This document shows positions 1 to 6,320 of a stretch of 13,358 nt of DNA, piece after piece. The position numbers and the translations under genes are program-made. Origin of the DNA: Firmicutes bacterium UBA5774 (lineage in GTDB: Bacteria > Bacillota > Clostridia > Peptostreptococcales > Anaerovoracaceae); the NCBI GenBank assembly GCA_002418625.1, contig DIEM01000007.1, positions 1 through 13,358 on the forward strand, given 5' to 3'. How positions within the stretch are numbered: the stretch's first letter is position 1; each line of letters starts with the position of its first letter. The notes under the pieces are model-generated. The model was not told the origin of the DNA and ran no database searches. It was given only the letters and a program-made list of their open reading frames with translations.

Positions 1-1200
1 GATATCGTATCCGGATATTTTGTTCCGGTCGTGATCGTCATCGCTGTCCTATCCGCAGCCGCTTGGGCCATATCCGGCAAGGATTTCAACTTTGTGCTGA
101 CCATATTCGTTTCCATCCTCGTGATTGCCTGCCCCTGCGCATTGGGCCTCGCAACACCGACCGCCATCATGGCTGGCACCGGCAAGGGCGCAGAGCTGGG
201 CATCCTGATCAAGAGCGGGGAGGCTTTGGAAATCACACATAAAATTGACACCGTCGTACTCGATAAAACCGGTACGATCACCGAGGGCAAACCGGTCCTG
301 ACCGATATCAGGCTCTACTCGGACATTCCTGAAGATGAGGCTTTGAGACTCTGCGCGTCAGCTGAACGCGGATCGGAGCATCCGATCGCCAAAGCCATCG
401 TCGACGGCGCCGGCGCAAGGGGACTGGCGCTTCCGGAACCTGCAGGCTTCAAAGCCATTCCAGGAAGAGGCATCGATGCTTCCGTCGAAGGCATGAGGAT
501 CCTGGCCGGCAACATCAAGCTCATGGTGGAAAACGCAGTCGATATATCCGCATCGGCCGAAGATGCCAAAGCCCTTGCTTCATCAGGCCGTACGCTGATG
601 TATGTCGCCGTAAACGGAAAACTGGCGGCGCTGATGGCCGCTGCAGACACCGTAAAGCCGACAAGCAGTCAGGCTGTCGCCAGCCTTCAGAATATGGGCA
701 TCGATGTGGTCATGATCACCGGCGACAACAGGAGTACCGCTGCCGCCATCGCCCGGGAGGTCGGCATCTCAAGCATCCTGTCGGAAGTGCTGCCGCAGGA
801 CAAGTCAAATGAAGTGAAAAAGCTGCAGGAAAGCGGCAGAAAGGTCGCGATGGTCGGCGACGGAATCAATGACGCGCCGGCGCTGGTACAGGCTGACATC
901 GGCATGGCCATCGGCACCGGGACCGACGTCGCCGTGGAATCAGCAGACGTGGTCCTCATGCGCGGCAATCTTGGAAGCGTGCCGGCCGCCATTGCGCTGA
1001 GCCGCGCGACCATGAGGAATATCCGGCAGAATCTCTTCTGGGCGTTCATCTACAATCTGCTCGGCATTCCTGTCGCCGCAGGCGTCCTTTACCTTGCCGG
1101 CGGCCCGCTGCTCAATCCGATCATCGCCGGCGGCGCAATGGCCATGAGCTCCGTTTCGGTCGTGACGAACGCGCTGAGGCTGCGACGGTTTAAATTATAG
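1..1200 (+). CDS. copA: Copper-translocating P1B-type ATPase, C-terminal part (5' end outside window)
   Basis: ATP-driven export of Cu+ across the cytoplasmic membrane. The reading frame is open from the first base, so the gene is cut by the window edge and 399 residues are visible. In order: the CPC metal-site helix (IACPCALGLATPTA, residues about 42-55), phosphorylation loop DKTGT (Asp at residue 88), the nucleotide-domain SEHP motif, TGDN, the hinge GDGINDAP, then the last two membrane helices with the YN pair (FIYNLLG) and the MSSVSVVTNALRL segment. CPC plus YN plus MxxSS is the signature of the Cu+ (P1B-1) subgroup rather than the Cd/Zn or Co subgroups (family knowledge). The N-terminal metal-binding domains and first helices are not seen. 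It ends in TAG and faces the TRAP genes convergently. Its last 31 coding bases before FKL-stop are repeated at 4798-4828. Confidence 0.95.
   Translation, partial: DIVSGYFVPVVIVIAVLSAAAWAISGKDFNFVLTIFVSILVIACPCALGLATPTAIMAGTGKGAELGILIKSGEALEITHKIDTVVLDKTGTITEGKPVLTDIRLYSDIPEDEALRLCASAERGSEHPIAKAIVDGAGARGLALPEPAGFKAIPGRGIDASVEGMRILAGNIKLMVENAVDISASAEDAKALASSGRTLMYVAVNGKLAALMAAADTVKPTSSQAVASLQNMGIDVVMITGDNRSTAAAIAREVGISSILSEVLPQDKSNEVKKLQESGRKVAMVGDGINDAPALVQADIGMAIGTGTDVAVESADVVLMRGNLGSVPAAIALSRATMRNIRQNLFWAFIYNLLGIPVAAGVLYLAGGPLLNPIIAGGAMAMSSVSVVTNALRLRRFKL
1165..1195 (+). repeat. Direct repeat copy 1: 3' end of copA
   Basis: These 31 bases encode the copA C-terminus TNALRLRRFK plus one base. 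The same stretch recurs in the same orientation at 4798-4828 with 28 of 31 identities; the last 16 bases (1180-1195 and 4813-4828) are identical. Similarity stops abruptly on both sides. It marks the left boundary of the AT-rich TRAP block. Confidence 0.8.
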
Positions 1201-1255
1201 ACACGAACTGGAACGTGGCTTGGAATAAAATCATCCCCCGTATCTAGAATAAAGC

Positions 1256-1295
1256 AGACCTCCAAATCAATTTTTCAACATTGATTTGGAGGTCT
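1256..1295. terminator. Bidirectional rho-independent terminator between convergent copA and TRAP permease
   Basis: A perfect 16-bp inverted repeat (1256-1271 with 1280-1295) around an 8-base loop lies between the copA stop and the permease stop. The tails are only moderately T-rich on both strands (TCTTCAT on plus, GCTTTATTC on minus), so it probably serves both convergent transcripts, but with imperfect U-tracts. Confidence 0.65.
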
Positions 1296-1321
1296 TCATA
1301 AGGAAGAGGTTTGCGTTTCTA

Positions 1322-3265
1322 TTAGATAATTGTATCGGAATTCAACAATCTTAATGATTTTTGCCTTTTCTTTTGAGAGAGAAATACTACGATCATCGCT
1401 GCCAATCCAAAGGTAGTGAAAATAATATCCGGATGAATCAGGGAAAGCGCCGCGACGGCTGCGAGGATTCTCTCGTAAAACTTCATTTGAATAATAAAGA
1501 AATTATAGAGCACACAACTCATGACCATTATCCCCAAAACGGCAGTCGGTATCGCTATGAACAGCATTGGGGAGAAAGGCTCGGTACCGAGCAGCAAAAC
1601 AGGGTTATATACAAAGAAAAAGGGTGCTATATATGCCGCCATTCCAAGTTTTGTTGCATTTATCGCCGTAGGCCAGAATTTTGCGCCCGCTATTCCAGCG
1701 CCCGCTAACGCGCCGAGGGCGACAGGCGGAGTCAGATCCGAAATGATCCCAAAATAGAAGCAGAAAAGATGTGCAGCCATCGGCACGACACCCATCATGG
1801 TTAACGCCGGAACCGTTATCATCGCCATCATGACATAGTTCGCTGTTGTCGGAACTCCCATGCCAAGGACCAATGACGCTAAGGCAGTTAAAACCAGTGT
1901 CGGGAAAAGATGTCCGTTTCCGACATCAACGACCAATGACGCCAGTTTCAATCCCATACCGCTTAATGTAAATGAGCCGACAATGAATCCAACAGTTGCA
2001 CATGCAATAAGAACCTCCAATGCGCTTCTGGTCCCATTGGCGAACGCATAAAACAGTTTGACCGGGGTCAGGCGTGACTCAGGTTTTATCCAGCTTAATA
2101 TTATAGCGGATACAATTGCAATGAACCCGGACATTGCCGGTGAGAATCCAAGAATAAGGACTGTAATAATGATAATCAACGGTAAAACAAGATAGCTCCT
2201 CCTCATAACATCCCTGAGTTTAGGTATTTGATCAGCAGGAAGCCCTTTTATATCCAACCGCACCGCCTCTTGATGAACAGCGAATAAAATTGACGTGAAA
2301 TACAATGCTGCAGGAAATGCAGCAGCAAGGCATACCTGAAGATAAGAAACTCCTAAAAATTCTGCGATGATGAATGCTGCCGCTCCCATGATTGGCGGCA
2401 TTATTTGACCGCCGATTGAAGCAGATGCTTCTACGGAGCCCGCAAAGTGCGGCCTATATCCAACTTTCTTCATCAAGGGAATTGTAAATGTCCCTGTCGT
2501 AGCAATATTGGCCACCGCCGATCCGTTGATCATACCAAACAAAGCGCTTGCAAAAACAGCTGCTTTTGCCGGGCCTCCTCGTTGTTTTCCAAAAGCGCAC
2601 ATCGCAAGATCAATGAGAAATTCTCCCGTACCCATCATGCTTAAGACTGCGCCCATCAGAATAAACAAGAAGATAAAGCTTGCAGACACACCTAATGCAA
2701 CACCATATATTCCCTCGGTTGTCAAATACATATGCCGGACCAATTGTTGCAAACTGGCCCCTCCATGTGCAAGCGGGCCGGGAAAATATGGCCCGAATAA
2801 TGTATAAACCAGGAAGAAAACCGCAACGCCTGTCAATACGGGTCCAACGACTCTTCGTGCCGCTTCAAGAAGCAGCAATATTGCCAGCAGTCCAAATATG
2901 AGATCCGCTTTTGTAACAATACCCGCTCTCAATGATAATTCGTTGAAAAAGAAAACGATATAGAGATTTGTAGCAGCCCCGCCGATGGATAATAACCAAT
3001 CATACCACGCAATCGTTTTTTTAGGACTTTTTTTTGATATCGGGTAGGTGAGATATACGATACTCAACCCAAAACCGAGGTGTACAGCTCTTTGCAAATT
3101 AGCTATCAATTGCCCAAAGCCGGCAGTATAAAACTGAAATAGAGCCATAATAAAACACAGGATGTTTACAGCCATTAAAATCTTTCCGGCCAATTGACGC
3201 CTCGAATCCTGTAGAACAGCTACATCTTGACTTACTATTTCATCATTCTTCTTTTTTTTAAACAT
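1322..3265 (-). CDS. TRAP transporter fused permease (4TM/12TM, DctQ-DctM type) of a TAXI system
   Basis: Membrane permease of a tripartite ATP-independent periplasmic-type transporter, which imports organic acids or similar solutes using an ion gradient. The 647-residue protein joins a small DctQ-like N-terminal part (residues about 25-150, with the RAVHLGF helix and YLTYP typical of fused TRAP permeases) to a DctM-like body. DctM signatures are clear: the GSAVANIATTGTFTIPLMKK stretch (about 248-267), ASIGGQIMPPIMGAAAF (about 282-298), GMGVPTTANYVMM (about 468-480) and SDLTPPVALGALAGAG (about 509-524). I chose ATG at 3265, because an AAGGGG ribosome site lies 10 bases upstream; a TTG three codons earlier would sit only one base from it. 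It follows the TAXI gene by about 66 bases and is surely its partner. The substrate cannot be told from sequence. Confidence 0.93.
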   Translation of the reverse strand: MFKKKKNDEIVSQDVAVLQDSRRQLAGKILMAVNILCFIMALFQFYTAGFGQLIANLQRAVHLGFGLSIVYLTYPISKKSPKKTIAWYDWLLSIGGAATNLYIVFFFNELSLRAGIVTKADLIFGLLAILLLLEAARRVVGPVLTGVAVFFLVYTLFGPYFPGPLAHGGASLQQLVRHMYLTTEGIYGVALGVSASFIFLFILMGAVLSMMGTGEFLIDLAMCAFGKQRGGPAKAAVFASALFGMINGSAVANIATTGTFTIPLMKKVGYRPHFAGSVEASASIGGQIMPPIMGAAAFIIAEFLGVSYLQVCLAAAFPAALYFTSILFAVHQEAVRLDIKGLPADQIPKLRDVMRRSYLVLPLIIIITVLILGFSPAMSGFIAIVSAIILSWIKPESRLTPVKLFYAFANGTRSALEVLIACATVGFIVGSFTLSGMGLKLASLVVDVGNGHLFPTLVLTALASLVLGMGVPTTANYVMMAMITVPALTMMGVVPMAAHLFCFYFGIISDLTPPVALGALAGAGIAGAKFWPTAINATKLGMAAYIAPFFFVYNPVLLLGTEPFSPMLFIAIPTAVLGIMVMSCVLYNFFIIQMKFYERILAAVAALSLIHPDIIFTTFGLAAMIVVFLSQKKRQKSLRLLNSDTII

Positions 3266-3284
3266 ATTAATCAAACCCCTTATA

Positions 3285-3315
3285 TCGGAGGGGAGTATAT
3301 ATTTTTCCCCCCCGA
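3285..3315 (-). promoter_or_regulatory. Intercistronic stem-loop between TAXI gene and permease
   Basis: On the minus-strand transcript a 10-bp stem (3306-3315 with 3285-3294, one G-U pair) closes an 11-base loop, just after the TAXI stop and just before the permease ribosome site. No U-tract follows, so it is not a normal terminator. Such hairpins often protect the upstream message and give more binding protein than permease; that role here is inferred. Confidence 0.5.
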
Positions 3316-3331
3316 CTAATTTATTTATTGT

Positions 3332-4315
3332 TTACAATATGCCGGCTTCTTCATAAAACCTTATAGCTCCCGGATGTAAATCGATCGCCATGCCATTCAA
3401 GGCTGTGTCAAGCGTAAATGATTTCATTGTAGCATGTGCGGCTTGAACCGTTTCAAGATTATCAAACATAGCCTTCGTTGCCTGATAAATCGTTTCATCA
3501 TCCATTTCTGCGCTTGTAAATAACATCGTCCCGATTCCTATCGTCTCAACATCGCGATCAAGGAAGCCATATGCGGCCTGGGTTAATTTACTTTCGTAAT
3601 AATATGAATATCTATCCAATATCGCTTTGCGAACGTCTCCGCTTATTTCCACAAAAGAAACATCAGCCTGGGAAGCAACATCCATAACGGCTGCAGTTGG
3701 AGATGCTGTTAAAAGAAACATTGCATCAAGCTGCCTGTCTTTGAATGCGGTTGTCTGTTCGGCAAATGATAACATCTTTTCGTCAACATCATCATATGAC
3801 ATGCCTACTGCTGTTAAAATTTCTCTTATTGCGACCTCGTCACCACTTCCCGGTGCTCCCGTGCCAATTGATTTGCCTTTGAGGTCCTCTAAAGTCACGA
3901 TACCGGAATCTGATCTTACGACAATGGTAGCTTCCATTGGGATCATCATAGCGATTCCTCTGATGTTGTCGATCGGGTCTCCTTCAAACGCTTCCACGCC
4001 ATCACGCGCATAGACGCCCAAACTCGGCATTGCCATCCCAAGCTGACGTTCTCCTGATGATACGAGCCTTATATTTTCAACACCGGCGGCTGATGTTTGC
4101 GCTGAGGCATTTATTCCCGGTGCTTTGCTCATTACTCCGCATAATGCTCCACCTACCGGATACCACGTACCGGATACACCGCCTGTTCCCATAATCAAAT
4201 TAACTTTCTGAACTTCTGTAGAATTATCGCCGCTTGATGTTTCCTCATTTCCGCAACCTGCAAATGCAAATATGAGCGCAATGATCAATAAAAAAGATGT
4301 GATTCTCTTCAACAT
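3332..4315 (-). CDS. TAXI-family TRAP transporter solute-binding lipoprotein
   Basis: Extracellular, lipid-anchored binding protein that captures the substrate and hands it to the TRAP permease encoded just downstream. The 327-residue protein starts with a lipoprotein signal: KR, a hydrophobic run, then lipobox FAGC with Cys21. Next comes the TAXI hallmark MGTGGVSGTWYPVGGAL (residues about 42-58), followed by TSAAGVENIRLVSSGERQLG, which aligns by eye with the family pattern of a Val/Glu-Asn-hydrophobic segment after a T-x-x-S turn. The start ATG at 4315 has a GGAGG site 7 bases upstream; an in-frame ATG 11 codons earlier lacks both site and signal logic. TAXI proteins of this class are usually linked to glutamate, succinate or similar carboxylates, but the ligand here is unknown. 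Base composition matches the permease and is AT-richer than the housekeeping genes to the right. Confidence 0.93.
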   Translation of the reverse strand: MLKRITSFLLIIALIFAFAGCGNEETSSGDNSTEVQKVNLIMGTGGVSGTWYPVGGALCGVMSKAPGINASAQTSAAGVENIRLVSSGERQLGMAMPSLGVYARDGVEAFEGDPIDNIRGIAMMIPMEATIVVRSDSGIVTLEDLKGKSIGTGAPGSGDEVAIREILTAVGMSYDDVDEKMLSFAEQTTAFKDRQLDAMFLLTASPTAAVMDVASQADVSFVEISGDVRKAILDRYSYYYESKLTQAAYGFLDRDVETIGIGTMLFTSAEMDDETIYQATKAMFDNLETVQAAHATMKSFTLDTALNGMAIDLHPGAIRFYEEAGIL

Positions 4316-4666
4316 TTTCAATCCTCCATAAAAAATTATTTGCTTCACAAAAAAATTGCCCTGCTTGAGCTGGTTTGCCTCCCTCCGTAATTTTTCGTCA
4401 ACCGTTCATTATTCAATATTATTAACAAAAACAATAATTTGCATTTTCTATGCCAAATAATATATTGCAGCGGTGTAAAACCTTGAGACGTCTGATTTTT
4501 AGACTTTTCATAATTTTAAACAGGGAAGTGCTTCCGATATCAATAAATAATCAATCAATAACAATCCGTTAAATATGCAAATATGCAAGATTGTTTCAAC
4601 ATAACTTTCTTTAATGCATAATGTCAAAAGCCATCATACAATACTGATCTCAAGGAGAATCCCATT
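4316..4666. other. AT-rich intergenic region upstream of the TRAP operon
   Basis: No convincing gene. On the minus strand it must hold the promoter and leader of the TAXI gene, but I see no good -35/-10 pair. The most notable feature is an ATTATT/AATAAT inverted repeat around 4418-4438, which could be an operator. The part beyond about 4450 is very AT-rich with no open frame. Confidence 0.4.
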
Positions 4667-4741
4667 ATGAATGCCGGTGCTAAAGTATCATCGTTCAAAA
4701 GGTATATGACAGTTTTCAGATATTTATTCTATGCATATTGA
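4667..4741 (+). CDS. Possible 24-residue ORF with a strong ribosome site
   Basis: An AAGGAGA ribosome site at 4652-4658 precedes ATG by a normal distance, and the frame runs 24 codons to TGA, encoding a basic, aromatic-rich peptide with several Tyr and Phe near the end. A stem-loop follows at 4762. It could be a small protein, a leader peptide, or the leftover 5' end of a lost gene. I do not recognise it; nothing but the ribosome site supports it. Confidence 0.25.
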   Translation: MNAGAKVSSFKRYMTVFRYLFYAY

Positions 4742-4761
4742 ATCACAATCTATCAAAGAAA

Positions 4762-4791
4762 AAACCCGTACTGTATTCCAAGTACGGGTTT
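4762..4791 (-). terminator. Rho-independent terminator, best read on the minus strand
   Basis: A perfect 11-bp stem (AAACCCGTACT at 4762-4772 with 4781-4791) encloses an 8-base loop. On the minus strand it is followed by TTTCTTTGATAG, a U-rich tail, so it would end transcripts coming from arsC and the yccF-like remnant. The plus-strand tail is poor. Confidence 0.75.
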
Positions 4792-4797
4792 AAGCAA

Positions 4798-4828
4798 ACG
4801 AATGCGCTCAGACTGCGACGGTTTAAAT
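4798..4828 (+). repeat. Direct repeat copy 2: detached 3' end of a copA-like gene
   Basis: This stretch matches 1165-1195 at 28 of 31 bases and still reads TNALRLRRFK in the plus frame. The three differences are all third-position synonymous changes (AAC/AAT, CTG/CTC, AGG/AGA). After FK it diverges and has no nearby stop until 4915. It is therefore either the remnant of a second copA homologue or the right-hand junction of an insertion at the copA 3' end. Confidence 0.75.
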
Positions 4829-4833
4829 ACCTA

Positions 4834-4978
4834 TTAACCCCTGATCCGATAGATCCTTGCGCCGAAGGGTATGCCGATGATCGTAACGCAAAGAAACAGC
4901 CCGGACACGAGCCATAGGACAGCGGCTATGATGCCGCCGAAAACCAGCAAGATGATGTTGCTTGGATTTCAAATTCAT
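4834..4978 (-). pseudogene. yccF-like (DUF307) small membrane protein, frameshifted and short
   Basis: One minus frame encodes 42 residues ending at TAA 4834-4836: SNIILLVFGG, a hydrophobic stretch, then CVTIIGIPFGARIYRIRG. The N-I-x-x-LVFGG plus TIIGIPFG pattern is the first half of YccF-family inner-membrane proteins. The frame meets a TGA at 4969-4971, and the only sensible ATG (4976-4978, reading MNLKS) is one base out of frame, so a single-base indel near 4965 is likely. The second half of a normal YccF, after IPFG, is missing. It may instead be a distinct very short family starting at an internal TTG, but no ribosome site supports that. It lies between arsC and the detached copA tail. 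Confidence 0.5.
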
Positions 4979-5018
4979 ATTAAAGTAAACAAATGTTTAT
5001 CCCTGCCTGATCGGGAAA

Positions 5019-5450
5019 TCATTCAGCTGGCTTGGCAAAATCATCGATCCTTTTTTCGATCTCATTTCTGAGTTTCATCGCCTTTTGATATTTCTCTTCA
5101 TCAGTACCCTCGAACGCCTCTGGATCCTCAAGGTTCCAATTGATCCTTTTTCTTATTCCGGGGAAGATCGGGCACTCATTTTCCGCTTCTTTGCTGCAGA
5201 CAGTAATTACATAGCTGTATAATCTGCCTTCCTTGAAAAAATCGAATACACTGTCAACACTATTGTTTGAAATATCGATGCCATATTCTTTCATCACTTT
5301 AATAGCCAGCGGGTTGATTTCTTTCACTGTCAAGCCGGCGCTCTCTGCTGTAAAAATATCTCCATATTTAGAATTCATGATTGCTTCGGCGATCTGGCTG
5401 CGGAAAGAATTATGTACACACACAAATAACACCCTGTGTTTATTAGCCAT
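5019..5450 (-). CDS. arsC: Arsenate reductase, thioredoxin-coupled LMW protein-tyrosine-phosphatase family
   Basis: Reduces arsenate to arsenite in the cytosol, with a triad of cysteines re-reduced by thioredoxin in the characterised Gram-positive enzymes. The 143-residue protein begins with beta-strand RVLFV and the phosphatase P-loop CVHNSFRS (nucleophile Cys11, Arg17), followed by AEAIMNSKYG. The redox pair is Cys85 and Cys93 in TVCSKEAENECPIFPG, and the late DPEAFEGTDEEK segment contains the usual acidic Asp-Pro. The P-loop His13 and Phe16 differ from the commoner TGNSxRS loop. I chose ATG 5450 because AGGGG lies 10 bases upstream; starts at 5456 and 5501 are possible. No arsR, arsB or acr3 is next to it, so it stands alone, behind a promoter with phosphate-box-like repeats. 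A protein-tyrosine phosphatase role is the alternative. Confidence 0.85.
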   Translation of the reverse strand: MANKHRVLFVCVHNSFRSQIAEAIMNSKYGDIFTAESAGLTVKEINPLAIKVMKEYGIDISNNSVDSVFDFFKEGRLYSYVITVCSKEAENECPIFPGIRKRINWNLEDPEAFEGTDEEKYQKAMKLRNEIEKRIDDFAKPAE

Positions 5451-5529
5451 TATCATTTCACCCCTATTCTCTATCGCCATTAATATGCGACTCCATTCCA
5501 TGCTCCAATATTATTTGCTTTTCAACTTA

Positions 5530-5583
5530 ATTATACGAAATCTAATATGAAAAAGATTAAGGCAATGTTAAACCTGCGTTAAG
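5530..5583 (-). promoter_or_regulatory. arsC promoter: TATAAT box with three 11-bp-spaced TTAAC repeats
   Basis: On the minus strand a perfect TATAAT (5530-5535) has no good -35. In its place are CTTAAC, TTTAAC and CTTAAT (complements of 5578-5583, 5567-5572, 5556-5561), each starting exactly 11 bp apart. Tandem half-sites on one face of the helix, replacing -35, are the layout of PhoB/PhoP-activated promoters. A weak fourth half-site (TCATAT at 5545-5550) would close the gap to -10. Regulator identity is inferred. Confidence 0.5.
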
Positions 5584-5591
5584 TCTATGCT

Positions 5592-5909
5592 ATGCGATGG
5601 GTCCGGCCAGGATTGCTCCGCGCCATTGTACTGAAGGGCGCCCTCAGCAGACCCGTTGAACTGAAATACGATACTGGCCATTATATCGTATTATCTTGGC
5701 TGCATTTCCTTATTGCCTGGGGGTATATCCTGCTTTATATCTCCCGATAAAACTATATGCATTTCGTTCATGACATGGGGTATATTTATTTTGCTTTGGA
5801 TCAACAGTTTTTATTATGGAATATTTACGGTTGCGGGTTAGTATCCGTGCTTAATGATATAATTATTTATAACGCATCCATTATCTATTCTCGCTCAATT
5901 TCCGTGTAA
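5592..5909 (+). other. Stretch with two short in-phase hydrophobic ORFs, no recognised gene
   Basis: In one plus frame, ATG 5592 opens 52 codons to TAA 5748-5750 and, three codons after that stop, ATG 5757 opens 50 codons to TAA 5907-5909. The first ends in a membrane-helix-like segment (VLSWLHFLIAWGYILLYISR). Neither has a ribosome site and I recognise neither. They may be one decayed membrane-protein gene with an internal stop, or chance frames in AT-rich DNA. Confidence 0.2.
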
Positions 5910-5915
5910 TGCGCA

Positions 5916-6024
5916 GAAAAACTCCCCGCAGAGCGAGGCGCCAGGACGAAATTGCGCGGAGCGTATTTGTCATACGTGACAAGCAATTTACATCCGCAGC
6001 AACAAAGTCCTGCGAGAGTTTTTC
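5916..6024. repeat. Long palindromic element with 9-bp terminal inverted repeats
   Basis: Nested inverted repeats make a 109-base hairpin: GAAAAACTC (5916-5924) with GAGTTTTTC (6016-6024); AGGAC (5943-5947) with GTCCT (6007-6011); AAATTGC (5949-5955) with GCAATTT (5983-5989); and TTGTCA-tacg-TGACAA (5967-5982) at the tip. CGCAG-like bases next to each outer arm extend the symmetry with a gap. No ORF explains it. It looks like a MITE- or REP-type dispersed element or a structured RNA; copy number is unknown from here. Confidence 0.65.
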
Positions 6025-6030
6025 AAGCAT

Positions 6031-6175
6031 TGGTGGACCTGAGGAGGATTAGCATCCGCTCCTCCGTCGCGTCTGCCGTCCTTCGCCCAAATACAGGGCT
6101 CGGACCATCTCGCTAAAAAGCATCCGCGATGCTTTTCCTAACGCTCGATGCTCTTTCGAGTTCGATCCTCCTCAG
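6031..6175. repeat. Segment bounded by direct and inverted partial copies of tRNA-Ala
   Basis: 6031-6049 repeats exactly the 19 bases at 6245-6263, the 3' end of the adjacent tRNA-Ala including CCA. 6158-6175 is an exact 18-base inverted copy of its T-arm (6253-6270). The two copies share CTGAGGAGGAT and so form 11-bp terminal inverted repeats (6039-6049 with 6165-6175). Inside are a stem with 9-bp arms AAAAGCATC/GATGCTTTT (6116-6136) and a two-step stem GTCC-GCCC/GGGC-GGAC (6078-6105). It resembles a tRNA-derived repeat or the scar of a tRNA-targeting insertion. Confidence 0.65.
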
Positions 6176-6188
6176 CTCGTTTCAACGA

Positions 6189-6245
6189 ATGCAATAAAAA
6201 ATATCCCCGGGAGAAACAGTCTCTTGGGGATATTTTTTATTGCAT
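6189..6245 (-). terminator. Strong terminator of tRNA-Ala
   Basis: Perfect 20-bp arms (6189-6208 with 6226-6245) enclose a 17-base loop that itself can pair GAGA with TCTC. The GGGGATAT end of the stem runs into T6 on both strands, so the element is symmetric and can act in both directions. Its outermost base coincides with the last base of the tRNA CCA. Confidence 0.85.
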
Positions 6246-6320
6246 GGTGGACCTGAGGAGGATCGAACTCCTGACCTCCTGACTGCCAGTCAGGCGCGCT
6301 CCCAGCTGCGCTACAAGCCC
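6245..6320 (-). tRNA. tRNA-Ala (anticodon GGC)
   Basis: The minus strand folds into a 76-base cloverleaf with encoded CCA. Acceptor GGGCTTG pairs with CAGGTCC and contains G3-U70, the identity element for alanyl-tRNA synthetase. The D-arm is GCGC/GCGC with loop AGCTGGGA, the anticodon stem CCTGA/TCAGG with loop CTGGCAG (anticodon GGC, reading GCC/GCU), the variable loop AGGTC, and the T-arm AGGAG-TTCGATC-CTCCT. Upstream on the same strand, a TAAAAT at 6362-6367 is a plausible -10 and a 7-bp stem (6332-6353) sits in the leader. Confidence 0.97.

Noticed and set aside
3266..3274. TTG start for the TRAP permease at 3274
   Set aside because: The AAGGGG site would be one base from TTG but ten from ATG 3265, so the ATG is preferred.
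4316..4480. A clear promoter for the TAXI-TRAP operon
   Set aside because: Several TTG- and AATAAT-like words occur in AT-rich DNA, but none has both boxes and correct spacing, so I call none.
4483..4514. Plus-strand promoter (TTGAGA with CATAAT)
   Set aside because: Spacer is 20 bases and the -10 is weak; nothing convincing lies downstream apart from the doubtful 24-codon ORF.
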